From positions 1-64,000 of the forward strand of contig JBIJCF010000012.1 in assembly GCA_044344795.1 (NCBI GenBank): a DNA stretch of 64,000 nucleotides, in the 5' to 3' direction. Both the position numbers and the translations under genes were made by a program. Below the pieces are notes generated by a model. It searched no databases. It was not told where the DNA came from and was given only the letters and a program-made list of their open reading frames with translations. Shown here in pieces: positions 16,859-25,980 of this stretch (positions are counted from its first letter, which is position 1; each line of letters starts with the position of its first letter). This DNA is from GCA-2737665 sp044344795. Its GTDB lineage: Bacteria > Bacteroidota > Bacteroidia > Palsa-965.

Positions 16859-17353
16859 TTACGCTTCTTTAATTTTTTTCTCGATGGCACTGGTTGAATA
16901 ACCTTGCACCAATTCAACCAACTTTACTTCACCGCCATGTTGCAAAACAACATCATGTCCTGCAATTTGTTCTACACGATAATCCGCACCTTTTACCAGT
17001 ACATCCGGAACAAGTGCTGAAATCAATTCGTAAGGAGTTTCTTCGTTGAAGATGACAACTGCATCAACTACATGAAGACTAGCAATAATCATGGCACGGG
17101 AATGTTCGTTCTGTATCGGACGACTATCGCCTTTGTTCAGACGTTTTACGGACTGATCCGCATTAACCGCAACAATTAAAAAGTCGCCACAATCTTTCGC
17201 TTTCGCCAAGTAATCCACGTGGCCAAGGTGCAGCAAATCGAAACATCCGTTGGTGAAAACGACCTTCATTCCGAAGTGTTGCAAACGTTGCACTTTACGC
17301 ACGAGTTCTTCGCGTGAGAATATTTTGGCACTGATAATTTCGCTGTAGGTCAT
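16859..17353 (-). CDS. rfaE2: D-glycero-beta-D-manno-heptose 1-phosphate adenylyltransferase-like protein (RfaE2)
   Basis: A nucleotidyltransferase that would activate heptose-1-phosphate with ATP for lipopolysaccharide core synthesis. The cytidylyltransferase-fold motif FTNGCFDLLHLGHVDYL is at residues 33-49; AVNADQSVKRLNKGDSRP and the C-terminal VQGYSTSAI segment match the HldE C-domain. Length 164 is that of the stand-alone form. Its ATG overlaps the stop of the upstream flippase-like gene (17350-17353). No heptose kinase (HldE N-domain) is seen nearby. Confidence 0.9.
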   Translation of the reverse strand: MTYSEIISAKIFSREELVRKVQRLQHFGMKVVFTNGCFDLLHLGHVDYLAKAKDCGDFLIVAVNADQSVKRLNKGDSRPIQNEHSRAMIIASLHVVDAVVIFNEETPYELISALVPDVLVKGADYRVEQIAGHDVVLQHGGEVKLVELVQGYSTSAIEKKIKEA

Positions 17354-18357
17354 GCTTTAATTTTATTGAGCAGTGGTTGAATCAGAAATGCAACACCCGT
17401 GAAAACCACAACTGTAGCCACTTGCGAACCCCAGCACAACCAGGAAAACGATGCTGCTGCAGGTTCTGTTTCCGGTGTTAAGCGAATCATAAGCGCGGTT
17501 ACAATAAGTTGATACGCGCCAATTCCGCCGGGAGTAAATGCTACACCAAATGTGCCGAACAGCAGTAAGATCAACGCCATGTTCATTGTTAAGTGCTGTG
17601 TTTCAGGGAAGCAGAAAAAGCAAACGTATAAGCTCAGCAAATAGCCACCCCAAATTCCAAGCGAATACAAGATAAACAGGAAAGGCTGTTTCACTTGTTT
17701 TACCGACAATACGCCATCACGAATTCCTTTCAGAAAAGCGAGCGCCTTGGACGAAAACAATCCAACTATTTTTTGGCGAAACCAATAGATTGCGCCGACA
17801 AAAGCGATGAGACTTCCAAAAGCGATGTAGAATTTTACTGGCTGTGCATACAACGCACCAAGTTTTATCGCCGCAGGATCCCAGATGTATTCCAGCCACA
17901 AGCTTTTTAGTCCGGCAAATTGAAACAACAACACCAGAACGAAAATCAATCCGAGGCACAAAACATCGATTATACGTTCTACGACAACGGTGCCGAATGC
18001 TTCGCTGAACGGAATGTTATCCGTGCGTTTAATTAAGCCGCATCGTGATACCTCACCCAGGCGAGGAAAAGCATAATTGGCGAGATAAGCGACCATGACA
18101 GCCGTAAACCGATTGCCCAATCCCGATTTGTGTCCGAGTGGCTGTAACAACATTTCCCATCGTAAGGCACGGAATAAGTGCGACAAGGCGCCAATTCCCA
18201 TTGCCACTGCAAACCAATAATAGTCGGCGTTGCGGATGCCGTTTAAAAACTGTTCACGTTGTGTATCTGTGAAACGGCTGTATTGCCACCACAGCAAACC
18301 CGCTCCAAGTCCGAAAAACAGGACAAACTGTATGATCTGACCCGCGCGTCCCTTCAA
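17350..18357 (-). CDS. Flippase-like membrane protein (lysylphosphatidylglycerol synthase TM-region family)
   Basis: 335 residues with about eight membrane helices and the family motifs YLANYAFPRLGEVSRCGLI and GTVVVERIIDVLCLG. There is no aminoacyl-transfer domain, so it is not a lipid aminoacylase; such stand-alone proteins are considered lipid or polyprenyl flippase-like. It sits 4 bp after panD and overlaps rfaE2, so it is co-transcribed. A part in envelope glycolipid handling is plausible only by neighbourhood. Confidence 0.85.
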   Translation of the reverse strand: MKGRAGQIIQFVLFFGLGAGLLWWQYSRFTDTQREQFLNGIRNADYYWFAVAMGIGALSHLFRALRWEMLLQPLGHKSGLGNRFTAVMVAYLANYAFPRLGEVSRCGLIKRTDNIPFSEAFGTVVVERIIDVLCLGLIFVLVLLFQFAGLKSLWLEYIWDPAAIKLGALYAQPVKFYIAFGSLIAFVGAIYWFRQKIVGLFSSKALAFLKGIRDGVLSVKQVKQPFLFILYSLGIWGGYLLSLYVCFFCFPETQHLTMNMALILLLFGTFGVAFTPGGIGAYQLIVTALMIRLTPETEPAAASFSWLCWGSQVATVVVFTGVAFLIQPLLNKIKA

Positions 18358-18361
18358 TGTA

Positions 18362-18715
18362 TTAGGATTTTAATTGATTGGTGGTTTCGTCCGGAAAGAT
18401 GACCGTAGGAGTGAATGACTTCGCGGCCTCAGCATCCATCAACGCGTATGAAATAACAAGGACGATATCACCAACAGCAACTTTGCGAGCCGCAGGGCCA
18501 TTCAAACAAATTGTTCCGGTTCCTCTGCTGCCTTTAATGACGTATGTTTCCAAACGCTCGCCGTTATTGATATTAACGACTTGTACCTTTTCGTTCTCGA
18601 TCAGATTAGCAGCATCCATGAGATTTTCGTCAATGGTAATACTGCCGATGTAGTTCAGATCCGCCTGCGTTACTTTCACGCGGTGAATCTTTGATTTCAT
18701 AACTTGAATTTGCAT
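18362..18715 (-). CDS. panD: Aspartate 1-decarboxylase
   Basis: It makes beta-alanine from aspartate for pantothenate and coenzyme A. I use ATG 18715 (MQIQVMKSKIHRVKV), which matches the family N-terminus. The proenzyme cleaves itself at Gly-Ser in LNYIGSITI to form the catalytic pyruvoyl group; that site is intact, as are the GERLETYVI and NGPAAR segments. A -7-like TACCTTTG (minus strand, 18728-18721) ends only 5 nt before the ATG, so the mRNA may be leaderless. It heads the panD - flippase - rfaE2 - radA run. Confidence 0.95.
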   Translation of the reverse strand: MQIQVMKSKIHRVKVTQADLNYIGSITIDENLMDAANLIENEKVQVVNINNGERLETYVIKGSRGTGTICLNGPAARKVAVGDIVLVISYALMDAEAAKSFTPTVIFPDETTNQLKS

Positions 18716-18720
18716 CGGCG

Positions 18721-18728
18721 CAAAGGTA
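18721..18728 (-). promoter_or_regulatory. -7 element of panD, implying a nearly leaderless mRNA
   Basis: Minus strand reads TACCTTTG, then CGCCG, then the panD ATG. No -33 TTG is visible at the expected distance, so the element is judged on the -7 alone. Confidence 0.5.
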
Positions 18729-18774
18729 GGGGAAATATCCACAGCGGCATTGTTATCCCGAGTTGCTGTAAATG

Positions 18775-18800
18775 AAAAAAGCCACCGTTACGGTGGCTTT
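18775..18800 (-). terminator. Intrinsic terminator of tRNA-Gln
   Basis: Stem AAAGCCACCG/CGGTGGCTTT (10 bp, 3-nt loop, 18778-18800), followed on the minus strand by six T. It starts directly behind the tRNA and separates it from panD. Confidence 0.85.
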
Positions 18801-18801
18801 G

Positions 18802-18872
18802 TTGCCCGAGCTGGATTCGAACCAACACAGTCAGAACCAAAATCTGAAGTCCTGCCATTAGACGATCGGGCA
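18802..18872 (-). tRNA. tRNA-Gln (anticodon TTG)
   Basis: Minus-strand cloverleaf: acceptor TGCCCGA/TCGGGCA (7 bp), D-arm GTCT...GGAC, anticodon stem TCAGA/TCTGA around TTTTGGT (anticodon TTG), T-arm GTTGG-TTCGAAT-CCAGC with one G-T pair, discriminator A. CCA is not encoded. 71 nt. Confidence 0.95.
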
Positions 18873-18897
18873 TCAATTGCATTTCAGCAATGGGCGA

Positions 18898-18928
18898 CAA
18901 AAGTAAAAAGTTATTTCATTTTCACAAA
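18898..18928 (-). promoter_or_regulatory. Promoter of tRNA-Gln
   Basis: Minus strand: TTTG (18928-18925), 19 bp spacer, TACTTTTG (18905-18898). Both boxes and the spacing fit the Bacteroidota consensus exactly. The tRNA begins about 25 nt downstream. Confidence 0.75.
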
Positions 18929-19014
18929 ATTTTAGTTGGGAATCTGCTTATTTAACAGCGCGACTCCCCCGCAATTTCCTATCTTCGCCCGCATATCATT
19001 CACAAAATTCAGGC

Positions 19015-22000
19015 ATGGTTTCCAAGTACAAACTGTTTAATAACGTTATCGGCTGGGTAGTGTTCGCAATTGCGGCATTTACCTACGTTTCAACCATTGA
19101 ACCTACCACAAGTTTCTGGGACTGTGGCGAGTACATACTTTCTTGTTTGAAGTTAGAGGTGGGTCACCCGCCCGGAGCACCAACATTCTTGTTGTTCGGA
19201 CGCTTTTTCTCCTTATTTGCTTCCGGTGAAAATGGCGGAGCGGCTATGATCAACGTGATGTCCGGATTGTCCAGCGCATTTACCATTTTGTTCATGTTTT
19301 GGTCGTTAACGTTGTTAGGTCGCAAATTGGTGGCTTCGATGAGTCAGGAATTGAATGATGCACGCATGTGGGCTGTTTTTGCAAGTGCGGCTGTAGGCTC
19401 CTTAGCCTATACGTTCTCGGATTCTTTCTGGTTTTCTGCTGTAGAAGGTGAAGTTTACGCAATGTCTTCTTTCTTCACTGCGTTAGTTTTTTGGGCGATT
19501 TTACGTTGGGATGCCGATGACACGCCTCGTGCGGATAAGTGGATCGTATTCATTGCATTCATGATGGGATTGTCTATCGGTGTTCACTTATTGAATTTGT
19601 TGGCAATTCCTGCGATCGTGATGATCGTGTATTTCAAGAAATACGAATACACTTTTAAAGGGCTCATTATTTCCTTGCTGGTAGCAGTGGGATTACTAGG
19701 TGTAATTCAGAACGGAATTATTCCGGGTGTTGTAAGTGCTGCCGCTAATTACGAGTTGTTCTTTGTGAATACTATCGGATTGCCATTCAACGTCGGGACT
19801 ATTGTTTATTTCTTGTTGCTCATCGGAATGATTATTACAGGAATGCAATACACTGCTGCTGGTGGTGAAAAATTGTACAAGCGCTTTATTTATGTGACGG
19901 GTGCTTTCTTCGGAATTACCGTTATCGCAGCCATGATGTATTCATCTGTTGCATTGCCGTTTATCACAGCAGGCGGTGTCGCAGCGTTAATTTATTATTT
20001 CAAGGATAACCGTCATTTATTAAACACGATTCTTTTATCGTTTAGCGTGATGCTGATTGGTTATTCAACATTCTTTGTCTTGGTTATTCGCTCTCAGGCG
20101 AATACTCCGATGGATGAAAACAATCCGGAAAATGCGATCAGCTTGTTGTCGTATTTGCAACGTGAACAATACGGTGACTGGCCGTTGTTATATGGCCCTT
20201 ATTACAACGCTACGTTGGACTACAGCAATCCTGCTGATGACGGGAATCCGGTTTATGCAAAGAATGCATCAAGCGGCGATTATCAAATTATCGATCATCG
20301 TAAACAAACCAAGTACAACTGGGCGCCTGAAATGAGTACCATTTTACCTCGTATGTGGGAAATGAACCAGTCTAGTCACAAACGTGAATACGAACATTGG
20401 GCTGATGTGAAGAAAAAAAATGTTCGTGTTAAAGTACAAGTGCGCACTGCAGAAGGTATGCAAACAACAACGCTGACACGTCCAAGTTTTGGTGCGAACC
20501 TGAAGTATTTCTTCAATTACCAAATCGGGTGGATGTACATGCGTTATTTCATGTGGAATTTCGCCGGAAAGCAAAATGATATTCAGGGTCACGGAAATAT
20601 TACGGATGGCAACTGGCAATCGGGTTTATCTGCAACTGATAAAATTGATATGGGCAAAGCGCCGAAACGTCTTCGCGAAAACGCTGCGAATAACAAGTTC
20701 TTCATGCTGCCGTTAATTCTTGGCTTAATCGGATTGTTCTTTCAGGTTTCTAAAGATTGGAAGAATGGTTTGGTGGTAACGTTGATGTTCTTATTTACAG
20801 GATTAGCTATCGTATTCTACCTCAATCAGTATCCGCTGCAACCGCGCGAACGTGACTACGCTTACGCAGGCTCGTTTTATGCATTTGCTATGTGGATTGG
20901 TTTTGGCGTGTACGCTATTTATGATTTTCTCGCACGTTACGCGAAAATGGCGGGCGTTGCAGGAGTTGGTATTGCAACAGTTGCGGGCTGTACAGTACCA
21001 TATATCATGGCTGCTGAAGGTTGGGATGATCATAACCGTTCACATCGCTATACCGCTCGCGACTTTGCTAAAAATTATCTGTCAACCGTTGATAAGAACG
21101 GCGTAATATTTACCAATGGTGATAACGATACATTCCCTTTGTGGTATGCACAGGAAGCGGAAGGTTATCGTACAGATGTGCGTGTGTTGAATTTGTCGCT
21201 CTTGAATACAGATTGGTACATTGAACAATCTGTGCGTAAGGCATACGATTCAGATCCGGTTCCGTTTTCATTACCTGCACACAAGTATCGTCAAGGTTCT
21301 GCGGAACAAGTATTCTTCCCTGAGGTTCCTGAAGGCAAAGTATTACCTGCAATGAGCGCTCGGCAGTTGATTGATATGATCATCAACAACGATCCTCAGG
21401 TTACAGAAGTAAGAACAGGTCAGGATGATAATAATGAGATGTATACAGATACTGTATATACATTACCGACCAACCGTGTTTGGATTCCGGTGGACAAGAA
21501 GTTGGTGAAATCCAATGGAACTGTCCCTGCCAACACACCTGACAGTTTGATTTTGGATCGTATCGAATGGACGATTAACAAACGTTATCTGTTGAAAGCA
21601 GATTTAATGATGTTGGATTTGTTGGCGACTAACAACTGGAAGCGTCCGATTTACTTTGCAGTTACTGCGGGTTCCGGAGCTTATTTGGATCTTGAAGATT
21701 TCTTCCGCCTCGAAGGATTGGCGTATCGTTTGGTTCCTTTGAAGGCTTCGCAAGAAGGTATGTTTGGAGAGCCTGTGGGATGCGATACGGATATCATGTA
21801 CAATAAGATCATGAATCAGTTTGTGTGGGGTGGTTTAGATGATACGACCAAGAATATCTACATGGATGAAAACAACTTGCGTTTCACTACTAACCAGCGC
21901 TTGCAAATGATGACACTCGCGAAGCTGTTGAATGATGAAGGCAAAGGTCAAAAGGCGGTTCAAGTGTTGGATAAGTGTTTAGCAGTAATGCCCGAGAAAC

Positions 22001-22392
22001 ACGTACCATATGAGCCTGCAATGGTGTACATGGTTCAGGGTTATTTCACTGCAGGCGCTGCTGATAAAGGCAAGAATTTGTCTCGTCAGTTATTCGATAT
22101 GTGCGAAGAAGAATATGTATTCTACAAAGGACTCAACGATAAACGTGGCGATTATAAATCTGACGTGAATCGTTTGCAGTCTGCAATGCAAATGTTGGCG
22201 CAGTACGCAGGTGATTATGGACACACGGATATGATGACGGAATACGACGGACGTTTAGGAAAGCTGGGTATTCAGTCGCCAAACCAATTCCGTCAACAGA
22301 AGCCGAAGTTGCCGTTTGATACGTTATTAGAGAAGTTGCGCACGGAAACAATTCCGCCAACTCCGGAAAGCCTGCCTGCAACCAAGCGCTAA
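19015..22392 (+). CDS. DUF2723 family polytopic membrane protein (GT-C-like)
   Basis: 1125 residues. The N-terminal 380 residues carry many membrane helices and the family signature TTSFWDCGEYILSCLKLEVGHPPGAPTFLLFGR, shown here in part: SFWDCGEY with an acidic residue in the first external loop, as in GT-C glycosyltransferases such as protein O-mannosyltransferases. Further helices lie at about 560-680 and a soluble C-terminal part carries NGDNDTFPLWYAQE. A polyprenyl-phosphate-dependent glycosyl transfer in the envelope is the likely role, but donor and acceptor are unknown. A divergent -7 (TATCTTCG) lies about 30 bp upstream. Confidence 0.85.
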   Translation: MVSKYKLFNNVIGWVVFAIAAFTYVSTIEPTTSFWDCGEYILSCLKLEVGHPPGAPTFLLFGRFFSLFASGENGGAAMINVMSGLSSAFTILFMFWSLTLLGRKLVASMSQELNDARMWAVFASAAVGSLAYTFSDSFWFSAVEGEVYAMSSFFTALVFWAILRWDADDTPRADKWIVFIAFMMGLSIGVHLLNLLAIPAIVMIVYFKKYEYTFKGLIISLLVAVGLLGVIQNGIIPGVVSAAANYELFFVNTIGLPFNVGTIVYFLLLIGMIITGMQYTAAGGEKLYKRFIYVTGAFFGITVIAAMMYSSVALPFITAGGVAALIYYFKDNRHLLNTILLSFSVMLIGYSTFFVLVIRSQANTPMDENNPENAISLLSYLQREQYGDWPLLYGPYYNATLDYSNPADDGNPVYAKNASSGDYQIIDHRKQTKYNWAPEMSTILPRMWEMNQSSHKREYEHWADVKKKNVRVKVQVRTAEGMQTTTLTRPSFGANLKYFFNYQIGWMYMRYFMWNFAGKQNDIQGHGNITDGNWQSGLSATDKIDMGKAPKRLRENAANNKFFMLPLILGLIGLFFQVSKDWKNGLVVTLMFLFTGLAIVFYLNQYPLQPRERDYAYAGSFYAFAMWIGFGVYAIYDFLARYAKMAGVAGVGIATVAGCTVPYIMAAEGWDDHNRSHRYTARDFAKNYLSTVDKNGVIFTNGDNDTFPLWYAQEAEGYRTDVRVLNLSLLNTDWYIEQSVRKAYDSDPVPFSLPAHKYRQGSAEQVFFPEVPEGKVLPAMSARQLIDMIINNDPQVTEVRTGQDDNNEMYTDTVYTLPTNRVWIPVDKKLVKSNGTVPANTPDSLILDRIEWTINKRYLLKADLMMLDLLATNNWKRPIYFAVTAGSGAYLDLEDFFRLEGLAYRLVPLKASQEGMFGEPVGCDTDIMYNKIMNQFVWGGLDDTTKNIYMDENNLRFTTNQRLQMMTLAKLLNDEGKGQKAVQVLDKCLAVMPEKHVPYEPAMVYMVQGYFTAGAADKGKNLSRQLFDMCEEEYVFYKGLNDKRGDYKSDVNRLQSAMQMLAQYAGDYGHTDMMTEYDGRLGKLGIQSPNQFRQQKPKLPFDTLLEKLRTETIPPTPESLPATKR

Positions 22393-22402
22393 ATTTTAGC
22401 GA

Positions 22403-23014
22403 ATGATTCGCATCACACGCCCTCCACAGATCATCAGAAAATATTATTCCGGTGCTCAGTGGAGGGTTCCTGTTTCTAATAAATCGGTTTATCTGACTTT
22501 CGATGACGGCCCGCATCCTGACATTACAGCTGCGGTGTTGCAAATCCTGAAGCAGCATGATGTAAAGGCGAATTTCTTTTGCGTCGGGGCTAACGTTGAG
22601 AAACATCGTAGTTGCTACGACCTCATTTTACAAGATGGACATCAAGTCGGTAATCACACCATGACACACAAGGACGGCTGGAAAACACCGTTGCGCGATT
22701 ATCTCAAAGAGGTTGTTGCTTGTCAGCAGTTAGTTGCGTCTGATATGTTTCGCCCGCCTTACGGTAGAATTACACGCCAGCAATTTAATGTACTGAAGCA
22801 ACATTATCGGATCATTATGTGGGATGTGTTGTCGTACGATTTTGATCAAACTCTAACTGCAGACGACTGCTTGAAGCTGGCATGTAAAGCGACACGACCG
22901 GGCTCTGTTGTGGTATGGCACGACAGTTTAAAAGCAGCCGAACGCATGTTGCCGGCATTGCCCGAATACATCACCTATTGCAAGCAACAAGGTTTTAGCT
23001 TCGAGTTACTTTAG
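22403..23014 (+). CDS. Polysaccharide deacetylase (NodB homology)
   Basis: 203 residues with the carbohydrate esterase 4 motifs: TFDDGPH (catalytic and metal Asp), NHTMTH (metal His pair HxxxH), RPPYGR, and WHD in VVVWHDS. It would remove N-acetyl groups from an amino-sugar polymer such as peptidoglycan. No signal peptide is evident, which is odd for an envelope enzyme; the start is fixed by the upstream stop only 10 bp away, so export must be by another route or the substrate is cytoplasmic. Convergent and overlapping by 4 bp with the next gene. Confidence 0.9.
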   Translation: MIRITRPPQIIRKYYSGAQWRVPVSNKSVYLTFDDGPHPDITAAVLQILKQHDVKANFFCVGANVEKHRSCYDLILQDGHQVGNHTMTHKDGWKTPLRDYLKEVVACQQLVASDMFRPPYGRITRQQFNVLKQHYRIIMWDVLSYDFDQTLTADDCLKLACKATRPGSVVVWHDSLKAAERMLPALPEYITYCKQQGFSFELL

Positions 23015-24402
23015 GCTGTTACCGGAATTACTTTCGGTAGATCTTCGTTCTTAATACCGCTCCATCCTTTACGAACGTTAATTATGTCCGTAAAGCCATG
23101 TTGCTTCAAAATAGAAGTAGCAATCATGGAACGATATCCGCCTGCGCAATGAATATAGATAGGCTCGTTAGGTTGAAGAGCCTGTAAGTTCTCGGCATTA
23201 CCAAATTGTGTCAGACACATCAGTTGCGCGCCTTCCACATGTCCTGATTCAAATTCTCCCGGGCGACGCACATCCAAGATCTTACGATGATTTCCTGAAC
23301 GTACATCAGCAGCAAATTCTGCCGGATTAATCGAATCTACCTGGTCCGCTTGCATTCCGGATGCGATCCACTGTGGCATTCCACCTTCCACGTAGCCAAC
23401 AACATTTTCATATCCCACACGCGCTAAACGCAATACAGCTTCACGTTCTTTACCGGGAACAGCAACAACAATTAATGGCTTTGTAATATCAATTAATGTT
23501 CCTACCCAAACCGCATACGTGCCGTCAAGCCCAATATTCAGAGCTCCGGGAATAAATCCCGATTCGAATTCGTCAGGAGTGCGCGTGTCCAAAACGATAG
23601 CGCCTTGTTGCATCGCAGCTTTTACCTCTTCCGGTTTTAAGGCTTTGGAATTGCGCTCCAACACGGTCTCGATATTTTCATAACCGCGCTTATTAATCAT
23701 CGCATCTTCAAAAAAGTATTGCGGCGGTGCAGAAAGACCATCAGTAACAGTGCGAATGAATTCACTCTTGTCGGTAATCAACATAGCATAATTCGTTTGC
23801 TTCTGCTGACCGATGGTTGACCAGGTTTCTTTCCCAATATTTTTCCCGCAAGCAGAGCCCGGACCGTGCGCAGGATAAACGGTGACGTCATCCGGTAACG
23901 CTTTCAATTTTTTCAATGACTCGAACATCATGCCGGCCAAATCTTCCTTGGTCATTTTACCGTCGAGTAAATCGGGCCTTCCTACATCACCAACAAAAAG
24001 CGTATCTCCCGTAAATATTGCGTGGGGCTGATCTTGCTCATCCAACAACAAGTAACATGTTGATTCCGGTGTATGCCCGGGAGTGTGTAATACTTTGATT
24101 CTAATTTTTCCTAAATGCAGCGTTTCGTTATCTGCTGCAATATGTGTTGCATAATTAGTTTCAGCGGTTGGACCATAAACAATCGTTGCTCCGGTTGCTT
24201 TTGCTAAATCAATATGTCCGCTAACGAAGTCGGCATGAAAGTGAGTTTCAAGTACATATTTGATTTTTACACCACGTTCTTTGGCTTTTGCCAGATAAGG
24301 TTCTGTTTCACGAAGCGGATCAATTACAATAGCTTCGCCATTAGATTCAATCCAATACGCGGCTTCTGCAAGACAGTTGGTATATAATTGTTCAATATGC
24401 AT
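23011..24402 (-). CDS. Persulfide dioxygenase-like MBL-fold protein with two rhodanese domains
   Basis: 463 residues. The metallo-beta-lactamase domain (1-250) has the metal site THFHADFVSGH and LHTPGHTPESTCYL of the ETHE1/persulfide dioxygenase group, which oxidises glutathione persulfide to sulfite. Two rhodanese domains follow (about 260-355 and 365-460). The first has VAVPGKER where the active-site loop should be and lacks the Cys; the second keeps it (IHCAGGYRS, about residue 417). So only the second can carry a persulfide. Sulfite made here could feed the TauE-type exporter or the sulfite reductase of this window. Confidence 0.9.
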   Translation of the reverse strand: MHIEQLYTNCLAEAAYWIESNGEAIVIDPLRETEPYLAKAKERGVKIKYVLETHFHADFVSGHIDLAKATGATIVYGPTAETNYATHIAADNETLHLGKIRIKVLHTPGHTPESTCYLLLDEQDQPHAIFTGDTLFVGDVGRPDLLDGKMTKEDLAGMMFESLKKLKALPDDVTVYPAHGPGSACGKNIGKETWSTIGQQKQTNYAMLITDKSEFIRTVTDGLSAPPQYFFEDAMINKRGYENIETVLERNSKALKPEEVKAAMQQGAIVLDTRTPDEFESGFIPGALNIGLDGTYAVWVGTLIDITKPLIVVAVPGKEREAVLRLARVGYENVVGYVEGGMPQWIASGMQADQVDSINPAEFAADVRSGNHRKILDVRRPGEFESGHVEGAQLMCLTQFGNAENLQALQPNEPIYIHCAGGYRSMIATSILKQHGFTDIINVRKGWSGIKNEDLPKVIPVTA

Positions 24403-24514
24403 GTTCTGATTTTTTTATAAAGTTAGTGAGAACAGACCTAATTTTCGAAACCGCGTTTTGGTGTTGCTTGACTTTGTTCCCATAAAAAGTTAAAAGGAAC
24501 ACGTATCTTTCCTT

Positions 24515-25054
24515 ATGCAACAATTCGTTAAGCAGGTTCCGCGAATGGTAACCGCGAGATTGATTTTACGTGAAATCATGAGCATTGATTACACTGTAAT
24601 TCATCGCTTAAATAGTGATCCGGATATTATTTTATGGCGAGGTGTTGCACCCATGAAAGAAATTGATGACGCAAAGCAATTGATTTTTAGTTGGAGACAG
24701 GCTTTCGCCCTGAATCGTGGGGTGCGCTGGGGAATTGAAATGGATGGGAAACTAATTGGTACGTGTGGAGCCAAGCAAATATCGTTGCAGCATAAGCGTG
24801 CGGAAATTAGTTACGACCTGCTTCCGGAATACTGGAATCGCGGAATCATGACAGAAGCACTTACAGCGATTACTCAGCTCTTGCTGACAGAATTTAATTT
24901 GCAAAGTATCGAGGCCAATATTGATCCTTCACATCTTGCATCGGCCAAAGTGTTAACCAAACTGGGATTCACTCCTGAGGCATTGTTTAAAAACAACTAT
25001 TATCACGAACGTTGGTGGGACTCGCAAATATGGAGCAAACACAGGGTTAGTTAA
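24515..25054 (+). CDS. GNAT N-acetyltransferase (RimJ/RimL-like)
   Basis: 179 residues with the RimJ/RimL layout: TARLILREI at the start, GTCGAKQI, then the acetyl-CoA loop region ISYDLLPEYWNRGIMTEAL and ANIDPSHLASAKVLTKLGF. Substrate unknown; family members acetylate protein N-termini or small amines. It is transcribed away from the persulfide dioxygenase gene across 112 bp. A -7-like TATCTTTC (24504-24511) lies 3 nt before the ATG. Its end overlaps the SprF-like gene by 8 bp, tail to tail. Confidence 0.88.
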   Translation: MQQFVKQVPRMVTARLILREIMSIDYTVIHRLNSDPDIILWRGVAPMKEIDDAKQLIFSWRQAFALNRGVRWGIEMDGKLIGTCGAKQISLQHKRAEISYDLLPEYWNRGIMTEALTAITQLLLTEFNLQSIEANIDPSHLASAKVLTKLGFTPEALFKNNYYHERWWDSQIWSKHRVS

Positions 25055-25979
25055 ACTGTGGAGCAGAAGAGCCCGACGTTAGTCCATTCTTATTAAAGCG
25101 AATTGCTAGAATTAATTCGTGTGTGCCGCTGCTGTAATTGCGAAGATTGGTGGATGTAAAATCAAAGGCATAACCAATTTGCAAATTCTCGCGAATGACA
25201 AACCCGGTATACGCCGTTATCGCATCCAGATGACGATAAGCGCCACCCAACCAAATTTTGTCTTTGTAAATGATACGTGCACCTGCATCAAATTGGAAGG
25301 GCACAGGAGTTACATACTTTGTTAAGATGCTGGGCTCTAAAACAAAATCATCACCTAAGTTGAAACGATAACCTGCCATTCCGTAGTAATGACGATTCAG
25401 TACGCTGGTTGTGTTCGACATGTAATCGAAAAACTTCAGTTTGCTCTGCTGAATCTGTAAAGCAGAAAACCCAATCCAGAATTTATCGTTGTACAAATAA
25501 AATCCTGCAGAAAAATCAGGTGTTAGAACAGACTGTACAGAGTTGGTAATAACAAGATCTCCGGGATCATGCAAATTGATTTTGTGTCCGTCAATCATAA
25601 ATTGCAGAATGCCCGCAGATAAACCCAGTGAAAGCTTTAGCTTTTCTGTTAAAGGTGCGTGATACGCGTAAGACAAATAAAATCCGGTGCGGCGAGTAGG
25701 ACCAACGTTGTCTGTGAATAATTGACCTCCAACTCCCATATGATCGTATTTCAATGGACCATTGACACTAAGCATGTAAGTACTCGGTGCATCAGTAATT
25801 CCTTTCCATTGATAACGATTTGCAGACATGCCCATGAAATAATCCTGTTTGCCACCGATCGCCGGATTTAATACATAATCATTGATCATGAACTGCGAGA
25901 AATGCGGCAACTGTTGCGCGCTTCCTTCAACACTCCAGAGGAAGGCAACAACCGGTATAAGTGTAAGCAGCTTCTTCAT
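25047..25979 (-). CDS. PorP/SprF family type IX secretion membrane protein
   Basis: 310 residues: signal peptide (ends EGSAQ, about residue 22), then the family opening LPHFSQFMINDYVLNPAIGG and a beta-rich outer-membrane body ending in an amphipathic strand. SprF-type proteins are needed for surface delivery of their partner SprB-like adhesin by T9SS. The partner is plainly the giant gene 1 bp upstream. I name it by family only; several paralogs usually exist per genome. Confidence 0.93.
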   Translation of the reverse strand: MKKLLTLIPVVAFLWSVEGSAQQLPHFSQFMINDYVLNPAIGGKQDYFMGMSANRYQWKGITDAPSTYMLSVNGPLKYDHMGVGGQLFTDNVGPTRRTGFYLSYAYHAPLTEKLKLSLGLSAGILQFMIDGHKINLHDPGDLVITNSVQSVLTPDFSAGFYLYNDKFWIGFSALQIQQSKLKFFDYMSNTTSVLNRHYYGMAGYRFNLGDDFVLEPSILTKYVTPVPFQFDAGARIIYKDKIWLGGAYRHLDAITAYTGFVIRENLQIGYAFDFTSTNLRNYSSGTHELILAIRFNKNGLTSGSSAPQFN

Positions 25980-25980
25980 G

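Noticed and set aside
24466..24514. TTG-TATCTTTC as a full promoter of the GNAT gene
   Set aside because: The spacer is about 27-31 bp, too long, and the -7 box ends in C; kept only as a weak note.
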